DNA from: Microcoleaceae cyanobacterium UBA9251
GTDB lineage: Bacteria; Cyanobacteriota; Cyanobacteriia; Cyanobacteriales; Microcoleaceae
Length of the DNA: 5,713 nt
Reading direction: 5' to 3'
NCBI GenBank assembly: GCA_003542015.1
Contig: DPLL01000410.1
Location: 4,221-9,933, forward strand
Both the position numbers and the translations under genes were made by a program. This document shows, in pieces, positions 1 through 5,713 of the stretch; position 1 is the first letter of the stretch; each line of letters opens with the position of its first letter. The notes below the pieces were generated by a model. The model did no database searches and had not been told where the DNA came from. It saw nothing but the letters and a program-made list of their open reading frames with translations.

Positions 1-207
1 GTTGCCAATGCGGTTAACAATGTGGTTTTGAGCTCTCAGCAAATTTCGCTGAATGCCAAACAGCAGGCGATCGCGATCGAACAGGTAGTGCAAGCTATGA
101 ACTCTCTCAATCAAGCCGCAGCCCAAACGGCTTGCGGTATCAGTCAAACTAGAGTCGGCACTCAAAAATTGAATGAGGCAGCCTTAGATTTGAAAGCAAT
201 TTTGTAG
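1..207 (+). CDS. Methyl-accepting chemotaxis protein, C-terminal end (5' truncated by window)
   Basis: This is the last 68 codons of a chemoreceptor gene; the reading frame is open from base 1, so the missing part lies upstream of the window. A GTG at 22 is available but is very unlikely to be a real start. The visible protein is the descending C-terminal helix of an MCP signalling hairpin: QQISLNAKQQAIAIEQV, then a Gln/Ala-rich helix ending in LNEAALDLKAIL. It aligns without gaps to the end of the intact MCP in this window (QQISFNIKQQAIAIQQV ... LTEAAFHLKSVV), so the two receptors are paralogues. No CheR/CheB-tethering pentapeptide is present at the C-terminus. It probably acted in the same CheA-linked receptor array. 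The sensory domain cannot be known from this fragment, and whether the rest of the gene is intact is also unknown. The stop is not followed by heptamer repeats, unlike the other three reading frames here. Confidence 0.9.
   Translation, partial: VANAVNNVVLSSQQISLNAKQQAIAIEQVVQAMNSLNQAAAQTACGISQTRVGTQKLNEAALDLKAIL
67..74. repeat. HIP1 octamer GCGATCGC (one of at least five in the window)
   Basis: Perfect GCGATCGC palindromes occur at 67-74, 753-760, 868-875, 2888-2895 and 5177-5184. HIP1 is a highly over-represented palindrome in many cyanobacterial genomes, and this density supports a cyanobacterial origin. Three of them (67, 868, 2888) sit at the same codons, encoding Ala-Ile-Ala, of the three related MCP tails. 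Confidence 0.9.
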
Positions 208-335
208 GATATTTAGTCCTGGAGGCACTAATCACCTAATTATGTCATTCTGAGGGAACCGAAGCATCTCAAACCCTTGCCACACCGTTACGATGCGTAA
301 GTCCTGATATTTATGAATTATGAGGATTAAAAATA
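208..335. other. Spacer between MCP fragment and MCP pseudogene
   Basis: No open frame, RNA gene or clear hairpin terminator was seen in these 128 bases. A TTGCCA at 277-282 could pass for a -35 box, but there is no -10 box at a suitable distance. A GAGG at 322-325 lies 10 bases before the ATG at 336 and is a plausible leftover ribosome binding site of the decayed receptor gene. Confidence 0.5.
242..270. repeat. Possible dispersed repeat (TCATTCTGAGGGAACCGAAG type)
   Basis: The stretch resembles a widespread intergenic element of the form GTCATTCTGAGC...GCGAAGAATCT that recurs in many bacterial genomes, including cyanobacteria. It occurs once in this window, so calling it a repeat rests on memory of similar sequences and not on copies seen here. 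Confidence 0.3.
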
Positions 336-1008
336 ATGCCCAATATATCCTTAAGAATTAAAGCGATTGCTTGGGCGATCGACCTCGGTACAATTCCAGC
401 GATCTTAAGTAAATCCACCTAATTAAACGTAAGATACAGATGGCGATAAAGCTTGCTATATAAGCATTATTCGGACTTCCATCGAACGACTTCCATTTCT
501 CTTCTACTTAACAGGAGTAATAACTTTTTTCTGGGCTAATCAGAACTTAACTAGCTATGCAATTAAATATCAAGCAGCGCGGGCGATATCGCCGATTCTT
601 CCTCACAGATTGCTGTCACCGTCAGCAGGAACCCCTCGCCAGCCAACAACTATATGCTGTCGAGGGGAACTGCTACTACAATAGATGAATTGGGAGAATC
701 CAGCAGGGCTTGTACCTTGCAAGCAGAAGCCACTGCTTTCGGAGCCAAACAGGCGATCGCGCTCACCGCAGGAGGCAGTCAAGCAGTAGACAATACCCTG
801 AAAGAAATGGTAACTTTGAAACAAATCCCATTGTTTTGAATAAATTTCTTGGACTACGAGAAACCCGGCGATCGCGATTCAGGATGTAGTTGAAGTTGTG
901 AACTCTCTCAACCTAGCCGCTCAGGAAAATGCCACCAGCATTTCTCAAGTCAAACTCGGCATCGAACAGCTTAACCAAGCCGCCCAAAATCTCAAATCAG
1001 CAGTGTAG
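336..1008 (+). pseudogene. Methyl-accepting chemotaxis protein pseudogene with several internal deletions
   Basis: Pieces of one MCP lie here in the correct order but in different frames. At 336-422 is an ATG-led stretch, MPNISLRIKAIAWAIDLGTI plus PAI, which resembles the start and first membrane helix of many cyanobacterial MCPs, then a stop at 420. At about 463-595, in another frame, YISIIRTSIERLPFLFYLTG followed by VITFFWANQ and AARAISPIL looks like the end of the sensor, the second membrane helix and the first residues of a HAMP domain. At 594-837, SSSQIAVTV, QEPLASQQLYAV and TTIDELGESS...LKEMVTLKQ match the first part of the signalling domain (intact copy: QEQIADRQFVSV, NITLENLGRSS). At 838-1008, ISWTTRNPAIAIQDVVEVVN to LNQAAQNLKSAV matches the C-terminal helix. 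The sensor core, most of HAMP and the hairpin tip (QTN...RAGE) are missing. About 670 bases remain, against roughly 1.9-3 kb for an intact family member. The N-terminal and 463-595 assignments are less certain than the signalling pieces. Confidence 0.82.
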
Positions 1009-1053
1009 TCAGTTGTCAGTGGTAGTTGTCAGTAGGCCGTTGTCAATAGTTAA
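1006..1053. repeat. Degenerate heptamer array, TTGTCAG/TAGTCAG type (STRR-like)
   Basis: Starting on the TAG stop of the pseudogene the sequence reads in sevens: TAGTCAG, TTGTCAG, a six-base TGGTAG, TTGTCAG, TAGGCCG, TTGTCAA, TAGTTAA. The TTGTCAG core resembles the TTGTCAGT class of short tandemly repeated repetitive (STRR) sequences known from filamentous cyanobacteria. It runs without a gap into the next array, of different sequence. Confidence 0.75.
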
Positions 1054-1144
1054 ATTCCCCATTCCTCATTCCCCATTCCTCATTCCCCATTCCTCATTCC
1101 CCATTCCCCATTCCCCATTCCCCATTCCCCATTCCCCATTCCCA
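1054..1144. repeat. Tandem array of 13 heptamers, ATTCCCC/ATTCCTC (STRR-like)
   Basis: Thirteen consecutive seven-base units, 91 bases in all. The first six alternate ATTCCCC and ATTCCTC, so they form three 14-base units; six identical ATTCCCC follow, and the last unit is ATTCCCA. The array ends on the base just before the ATG of the intact MCP gene. It is related to the CCCCART class of cyanobacterial STRR sequences. It contains no stop in the frame of the downstream gene, which artificially lengthens that reading frame upstream. Confidence 0.95.
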
Positions 1145-3028
1145 ATGATTAACAATTTTCTCAAAAAAATGCAGCACCGACTGCTGCTGCTCCTAATTTT
1201 AAGTACCTTGATTCCAGTATCTATTGTTGGTTGGTATGGAATTTCTTCTTCCACAGCAGCACTGCAAAAATTAGCATTAATAACTCTTAGTGACAGTGTT
1301 AATTCCAGCGCCAATCAAATGATTAACAAGTTGGAAAATCTGAGAGCAGATGTTTTGTTTCTCCGCAAAACTCCCCCGGTTCAGGGAATGATTAGAGCTA
1401 GAGAAGGAAATGGAGTAGACACAAAAACTAATTCAAGTTATCAAGATTGGGTTGATCGAATGCAACTCACATTTTCATCCATGATGGAAGCCAAGCCATA
1501 TTATATGCAATTGCGTTACATAGATAACAACGGTAAGGAGATCGTGCGCGTAGATTCTGACGGCACAAATATCAAAGTTATTCCAGATTCTCAACTAGAA
1601 AATAAAGCAGACAGAGATTACTTTTCGGCTACTATGAAGCTAAAACCAGGAGAAGTCTATGTGTCTTCATTAAATCTGAATCAGGAAAGCGGGAAAATAG
1701 AAATTCCTTACAAGCCAACAATTCGCTACGCAACTCCAATTTTTAATTCCAAAGGAGAAAGACAAGGCATGGTGATTAGCAATGCTCTGGGTAGCACTCT
1801 GATCGATATGGTTAAAAATTTCAATCCTGAACTATCAGACAAATCTTTTATCTTAAATCAAGATGGGTATTATCTGGCTCATCCCAATCCTAAAAAAGCC
1901 TGGGGATTGGAACTGAAAACTAACGAAAATGTCAAAAATGACTATTCAGCAGACATAGTTGCTAAAATACTCTCAGGTGGTAAAGGCAATATTGACAATA
2001 GGGATCTAGTGATTAGCTATCATACAGTTTTTCCCAGGAAACAAAATACCAATAAATTCTTAGTAATTGTGGATACTTCACCCAAAAGTTTGCTATTTTC
2101 TTCCATTGATTCTCTTCAGAAAATGGTAGGGCTTATTGCTATTGTTTCCCTGGCTGTGGTGCTGGGATTGGGATGGTTGTTTCTGCAACAAATTGTTGCT
2201 CTCATTCGGGGATTGATCTACCAAATATCGTCATTTTCAATGGAAATAGGATCTAATATGAACCGGCAAGAGCAAATAGCCGATCGGCAATTTGTCTCAG
2301 TCAATCAAACAAATATAACTCTCGAAAATTTGGGCAGATCTTCTCAGCAAACAGCAGAGCAAGCTGAGGCTGTTGCCGCTGCCGCTCGCCAAGCTTTAAT
2401 TCTCGCCGAAGAAGGGACTCAAATGGTAGAGCAAACTCTCAATCAAATGCTGAATCTTAGAGAAGCTGTGGTGGCAATTTCTAAGCAAAATCAGAGACTC
2501 GACGACAGCACAAGTCAGATTGGCAATATCTCGACTCTCGCAAGTTTGGTTAGCGATTTAGCCAGCCAAACCAATATGCTAGCTCTCAACGCCGCTGTCG
2601 AAGCAGTCAGAGCCGGCGAGTACGGTAAAGGTTTTGCGGTGGTAGCAAGCGAAATTCGTAAGTTAGCAGATGAAAGCCAACAAGCAGCACAAAAGATTAA
2701 TGGTATTATTCCAGAAATTAAGGGCGCGATAAACTCGACGGTGAAAGCAACTGAATATAGTCGCAAAACGGTTGCAGCAGGAGTGAAAACAGCACGAGAT
2801 ACGGCAGAAACTTTTACGGGTGTGAGGGAAGCTTGCAATCTGGTATTTGGGAGCAACCAGCAAATTTCTTTTAATATTAAACAGCAGGCGATCGCGATTC
2901 AGCAAGTAGGTGATGCCATGAGTTCTCTGAAGGAATCAGCATCTCAAACAGTCAGCGGCATTACTCAAGTTAAAATCGGTACTCAAAAACTCACAGAAGC
3001 TGCATTTCATCTCAAGTCTGTAGTGTAG
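1145..3028 (+). CDS. Methyl-accepting chemotaxis protein with double-Cache-type sensor, no visible HAMP
   Basis: A 627-residue transmembrane chemoreceptor that would pass signals to CheA. A short cytoplasmic start (MINNFLKKMQHR) is followed by a membrane helix at about 13-33, an external region at about 34-326, a second membrane helix at about 327-349, and a cytoplasmic signalling coiled coil to the end. The external part has features of a two-module Cache sensor: YYMQLRYIDNNGKEIVRVD from residue 119, a RYATP strand at 194-198, and FILNQDGYYLAHPNP from 235. The hairpin tip is QTNMLALNAAVEAVRAGE at 475-492, then YGKGFAVVASEIRKLADES. About 136 residues precede and 140 follow the tip, as expected for a symmetrical hairpin. 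No HAMP domain lies between helix 2 and the coiled coil, and no CheR/CheB pentapeptide is at the C-terminus. The ATG at 1145 was chosen because the frame upstream (open from 929) only translates heptamer repeats and an out-of-frame pseudogene; ATG 1169 is also possible. No Shine-Dalgarno is seen. The cheA gene starts 40 bases downstream, so co-transcription is likely. Ligand unknown. Confidence 0.93.
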   Translation: MINNFLKKMQHRLLLLLILSTLIPVSIVGWYGISSSTAALQKLALITLSDSVNSSANQMINKLENLRADVLFLRKTPPVQGMIRAREGNGVDTKTNSSYQDWVDRMQLTFSSMMEAKPYYMQLRYIDNNGKEIVRVDSDGTNIKVIPDSQLENKADRDYFSATMKLKPGEVYVSSLNLNQESGKIEIPYKPTIRYATPIFNSKGERQGMVISNALGSTLIDMVKNFNPELSDKSFILNQDGYYLAHPNPKKAWGLELKTNENVKNDYSADIVAKILSGGKGNIDNRDLVISYHTVFPRKQNTNKFLVIVDTSPKSLLFSSIDSLQKMVGLIAIVSLAVVLGLGWLFLQQIVALIRGLIYQISSFSMEIGSNMNRQEQIADRQFVSVNQTNITLENLGRSSQQTAEQAEAVAAAARQALILAEEGTQMVEQTLNQMLNLREAVVAISKQNQRLDDSTSQIGNISTLASLVSDLASQTNMLALNAAVEAVRAGEYGKGFAVVASEIRKLADESQQAAQKINGIIPEIKGAINSTVKATEYSRKTVAAGVKTARDTAETFTGVREACNLVFGSNQQISFNIKQQAIAIQQVGDAMSSLKESASQTVSGITQVKIGTQKLTEAAFHLKSVV

Positions 3029-3060
3029 TCAATACCCAATACCCAAGACCCATTACCCAA
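3026..3060. repeat. Five heptamers, TACCCAA type, at mcp stop
   Basis: Beginning on the TAG stop of the MCP gene the bases read TAGTCAA, TACCCAA, TACCCAA, GACCCAT, TACCCAA. They fill most of the 40-base gap to the cheA start, leaving only AAACATAT, so no Shine-Dalgarno sequence is present before cheA. The array is related to but distinct from the other two. Confidence 0.8.
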
Positions 3061-3068
3061 AAACATAT

Positions 3069-5567
3069 ATGATAATTGAAGATCGAGAACTTCGAGATGT
3101 ATTTAAAGTCGCTAGTCATGAACACTTACAGAAACTAGACGACGGATTGCTGTACTTGGAACAACACCCAAGCGACTTAGCTAAGTTAGAAGAATTGTTG
3201 CGGGCAACCCATTCTCTTAAAGGTGATGCTGGGATGCTGGGAGTAAAAAATGTAGCATCTTTAGCTCATCAAATGGAGCATCTTTTGGGAGGTGTCAAGC
3301 GGGGAGAAACTCAACTGAATTCAGAGCTTAGCGATCGACTTTCGCAAGGTTTAGATGCCATGCGCCAACTCGTTAATGAAGCCGTCACCGGCGAAGATTC
3401 CGGCGTTAATACATTTTACATCCTCGCTAGTATGATGGGTGCTTCTAGTCAGCCACAGCCACAGGCTGCCGCCCCAATAGTAGAGCCATCATCTTCACAA
3501 TTACCAGAAAAACCGTTGGTAGAACCGCAATTTACTGAGCCTCCTACCCAAGAACCAGAAACAAATGTTGAAAATTCTGAAGTCGTTAACTTAGAGAAGA
3601 ATTCCTCTTTTTTACCCCTACAATCCGAGGCAGAATTTCTCCTGCAAGCTCAAAACTTGCCTACCCCTTCTGGGCCCGCCACTGCGTCTGATTCGCAGTC
3701 CGCTGTTACTGCATCCTCTACCTCATCTTACCGCATTGAAACCATTCGCGTTGCTACCAAAAATTTAGACGATTTAATGACTCAAGCAGGGGAACTTACT
3801 GTCACAAAAACTAGGCTAGGACACCGAGTTGCAGATCTCGAAGAAATTACAACTTTGTGGGAAGAGTGGAGCCGAGAATCTGTTGTAAATAGCTTGAATT
3901 TTCAGCAGATGCAAATAGGTGAAAACGGTATGAAAGCCAACGGTAAATTGATGCATTTGCAGGATTACTGTCAACGTACAGAAGAACGTTTAGAACGTCT
4001 CGGAACTTTAGTCAACCGCTTGAGAAATCGAGTTTATGAAGATACTGCCAGACTCGAATTAATCGCCGAGGCATTAGCATCAGGAATTCGCACTCTGAGA
4101 CTGCTGCCTTTGTCTACTATTTTTAATTTATTTCCTCGAACTGTACGAGACTTAGCGAAACGGGAAGGTAAAGAAGTAGCCTTAGTGATTGAAGGAGGCG
4201 AAACTACAGCAGATAAACGCATTTTAGAGGAAATGAAAGACCCTTTAATGCACATGATTCGGAATGCGATCGACCACGGCATTGAAACTGTTGGAGAGCG
4301 GCAAAAACTCGGCAAACCTCCCGTGGCAACTCTCCGAATTAAAGGCTATAATATTGCCAGAAATATTATTATTGAAGTTACCGATGATGGCAGGGGATTA
4401 AATCTCGATCGCATCAAAGAAACGGCTGTAAAACGTAATATTTGTACGCTAGAAGAACTGGCAGAAATGACAGAAAATCAATCGCAATCTCTGATTTTTA
4501 CTCCTGGGTTTTCGACCAAAAAATTTGTTACCGAAGTCTCGGGGCGCGGGGTGGGTTTAGATGTAGTTCGCACTAATGTTGAAGCCCTAAAAGGTAGTAT
4601 TCAAGTAGAGTCTTTACCGGGAAGAGGATGCACTTTTAGGCTGCAAATCAGCACGTCTTTAGCTACAGCCAATGTATTAATTGTAGTAGTTAAAGACATT
4701 GCTTATGCTCTGCCAGTCGAGTTTGTAGAGACGGCAAAACTGGTGTCTCAGTCTGATATATTTGCTATAGAAGGTAAGGAAACTATACTTTCAAACAGTC
4801 AGCCTCTGTCAGTTGCTCATCTGACAGATTTACTAGAATTAAATAATAGAGAATGGCGATCAAAAAATCGGGAGTTGAGACAGGAAAATGGGATCGAAAT
4901 TCAGATAAAAAATCAGGAAAAATCCCTAAGTTCAAGTTATTCAAAAATGCCTTGTATTGTTTTGAAAGTCGGGGAGGAAAGATTGGGATTATTTGTAGAT
5001 GCTTTGATAGATCAACAGGATGTGGTGATTAAACCTCAAAGTCAATTGCTGAAACGGGTGCGAAATGTTTCCGGTGCAACAATTCTAGGTACTGGGGAAG
5101 TTTGTATGGTACTGAATCCCCAGGATTTGATCAAATCTGTACGCAAGCAAGTTTTGTCGCGTACTGTTTCTGGTTCGCGATCGCAAATTGAGACGGCCAG
5201 CCAAAAACAAGTTATACTCTTGGTAGAAGACTCGATCGCCACGCGCACTCAAGAAAAGCGCATCCTGGAAGGTGCGGGTTACGATGTTGTGACAGCGGTA
5301 GATGGATTGGATGCTTTCCATAAATTGAAAACTCGCGATTTTGATGCCGTGATTTCTGACGTGCAAATGCCAAATTTAGACGGTTTGGCGCTGACTGTTA
5401 AGATTCGGGAGCAAAAAGAATACAGTGAGTTGCCGATAATTTTAGTGACATCTTTAGCATCGGATGAAGATAGAAAAAGAGGGGCTGATGCCGGGGCAAA
5501 TGCTTATATTACTAAAGGTACGTTCAATCAAGATGTGCTGGTAGAGACACTAAAAAGGTTAGTTTAG
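3069..5567 (+). CDS. cheA: Hybrid chemotaxis histidine kinase CheA with C-terminal CheY-like receiver
   Basis: A complete 832-residue cytoplasmic kinase that takes signals from MCP arrays. Domains in order: an HPt/P1 domain (about 1-115) with phospho-acceptor His48 in RATHSLKGDAG; a Pro/Gln/Ser/Glu-rich linker (about 118-220) where a P2 domain would sit; a long P3 dimerisation region (about 222-340) starting IETIRVATKNLDDLMTQAGE; the P4 ATPase (about 341-530) with N box HMIRNAIDHG (N399, H403), G1 DDGRG (439-443), F box FTPGFST and G2 SGRGVGLD (491-498); a CheW-like P5 domain (about 531-690); and a receiver (about 714-832) with acid pair E720-D721, phospho-acceptor D764 in SDVQMPNLDG, T794 and K816. 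All catalytic residues are present. The fused receiver is common in cyanobacterial CheA proteins (pix, tax, hmp/ptx and pil-chp type clusters), but which pathway this one serves cannot be told from the window. ATG 3069 gives the expected P1 start; the mcp gene ends 40 bases upstream. No cheW is seen, so a partner is needed from elsewhere. Confidence 0.96.
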   Translation: MIIEDRELRDVFKVASHEHLQKLDDGLLYLEQHPSDLAKLEELLRATHSLKGDAGMLGVKNVASLAHQMEHLLGGVKRGETQLNSELSDRLSQGLDAMRQLVNEAVTGEDSGVNTFYILASMMGASSQPQPQAAAPIVEPSSSQLPEKPLVEPQFTEPPTQEPETNVENSEVVNLEKNSSFLPLQSEAEFLLQAQNLPTPSGPATASDSQSAVTASSTSSYRIETIRVATKNLDDLMTQAGELTVTKTRLGHRVADLEEITTLWEEWSRESVVNSLNFQQMQIGENGMKANGKLMHLQDYCQRTEERLERLGTLVNRLRNRVYEDTARLELIAEALASGIRTLRLLPLSTIFNLFPRTVRDLAKREGKEVALVIEGGETTADKRILEEMKDPLMHMIRNAIDHGIETVGERQKLGKPPVATLRIKGYNIARNIIIEVTDDGRGLNLDRIKETAVKRNICTLEELAEMTENQSQSLIFTPGFSTKKFVTEVSGRGVGLDVVRTNVEALKGSIQVESLPGRGCTFRLQISTSLATANVLIVVVKDIAYALPVEFVETAKLVSQSDIFAIEGKETILSNSQPLSVAHLTDLLELNNREWRSKNRELRQENGIEIQIKNQEKSLSSSYSKMPCIVLKVGEERLGLFVDALIDQQDVVIKPQSQLLKRVRNVSGATILGTGEVCMVLNPQDLIKSVRKQVLSRTVSGSRSQIETASQKQVILLVEDSIATRTQEKRILEGAGYDVVTAVDGLDAFHKLKTRDFDAVISDVQMPNLDGLALTVKIREQKEYSELPIILVTSLASDEDRKRGADAGANAYITKGTFNQDVLVETLKRLV

Positions 5568-5655
5568 TCAGTAGTCAGTAGTTATTAGTCAGGAGTCAAT
5601 AGTCAACAGTCAATAGTCAACAGTCAACAGTTAACAGTTAACAGTCAACAGTCAA
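5565..5655. repeat. Tandem array of 13 heptamers, TAGTCAA/CAGTCAA (STRR-like)
   Basis: Thirteen units from the TAG stop of cheA: TAGTCAG twice, TAGTTAT, TAGTCAG, GAGTCAA, TAGTCAA, CAGTCAA, TAGTCAA, CAGTCAA, CAGTTAA twice, CAGTCAA twice. The later units match the CAACAGT class of cyanobacterial STRR sequences. The first base of the unit moves from T to C along the array, so it is graded and not uniform. No stem-loop terminator with a T-run was seen in or after it. Confidence 0.93.
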
Positions 5656-5683
5656 CAATGCCCCATCCCTCCGCTTCGCTTCG

Positions 5684-5704
5684 CCCAATTCCCATTCCCA
5701 ACAA
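5684..5704. repeat. Short CCCAATT/CCCATTC heptamer trio
   Basis: CCCAATT, CCCATTC and CCAACAA follow each other near the window end and resemble the CCCCATT-type array upstream of the MCP gene. With only three degenerate units it may be the beginning of a longer array outside the window. The ATG at 5658 opens a frame to the window edge, but its short, repeat-derived product is not supported as a gene. Confidence 0.4.
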
Positions 5705-5713
5705 ACTGATGTT

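Noticed and set aside
277..314. Possible sigma-70 promoter (TTGCCA ... TATTTAT)
   Set aside because: The spacing is about 25 bases, too long for a standard promoter, and the gene downstream is a pseudogene.
654..839. Stand-alone 61-residue ORF
   Set aside because: It is a fragment of the decayed MCP signalling domain; its ATG lies inside a frameshifted segment and it ends at the deletion junction.
929..1144. Upstream extension of the MCP coding region to ATG 929
   Set aside because: It overlaps the pseudogene tail in another frame and then translates simple repeats; the MCP start pattern (short basic lead then membrane helix) begins at 1145.
1006..1144. CRISPR array
   Set aside because: Units are seven bases long with no spacers, so this is a tandem simple repeat.
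1066..1314. Minus-strand ORF rich in GNGEWGM-like repeats
   Set aside because: It is the reverse reading of the heptamer array plus antisense of the MCP gene, with no protein features.
2515..2905. Minus-strand ORFs within the MCP gene
   Set aside because: These are antisense shadows of a strongly supported coding region.
4034..5366. Minus-strand ORFs within cheA
   Set aside because: They lie opposite conserved kinase, CheW-like and receiver motifs and have no recognisable content.
5565..5655. Intrinsic terminator after cheA
   Set aside because: The units are direct repeats; no GC-rich stem followed by a T-run could be found.

Overview
The window looks like part of a cyanobacterial chromosome, probably from a filamentous, repeat-rich species of the Oscillatoria/Microcoleus or Nostoc type. 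Three things suggest this: at least five copies of the HIP1 octamer GCGATCGC, short heptanucleotide repeat arrays between genes (STRR-like), and the style of the proteins (a CheA fused to a CheY-like receiver, and chemoreceptors with the NAAVEAVRAGE hairpin tip). The genus is an inference. All genes lie on the + strand.

Layout: (1) 1-207 is the 3' end of a chemoreceptor (MCP) gene cut by the window edge. (2) 208-335 is a short spacer with no firm feature except a possible dispersed repeat. (3) 336-1008 is the wreck of a second MCP gene. Its start and first membrane helix, a piece around its second membrane helix, the beginning of its signalling domain and its last ~55 codons can still be read in order, but most of the sensory domain and the signalling tip are gone, and frameshifts and stops separate the pieces. 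(4) 1006-1144 is a spacer made almost wholly of heptamers. (5) 1145-3028 is an intact MCP with a double-Cache-type external sensor and no visible HAMP domain. (6) 3026-3060 is a short heptamer array. (7) 3069-5567 is a complete hybrid CheA histidine kinase with a C-terminal receiver. (8) 5565-5655 is a third heptamer array, followed by 58 bases without a supported gene.

Working model: this is one chemosensory (phototaxis/chemotaxis/pilus-control type) locus with tandem receptors feeding a CheA-CheY hybrid kinase. The intact MCP would sense a small ligand outside the membrane and control CheA through its cytoplasmic hairpin. CheA would autophosphorylate on His48 and pass phosphate to Asp764 of its own receiver and/or to separate CheY proteins. 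No cheW, cheY, cheR or cheB is in the window. The most unusual points are the multiply deleted MCP pseudogene between two related receptors, and the heptamer arrays whose repeat phase starts exactly on the TAG stop codon of three successive reading frames. I saw no evidence for a wholly new kind of system.
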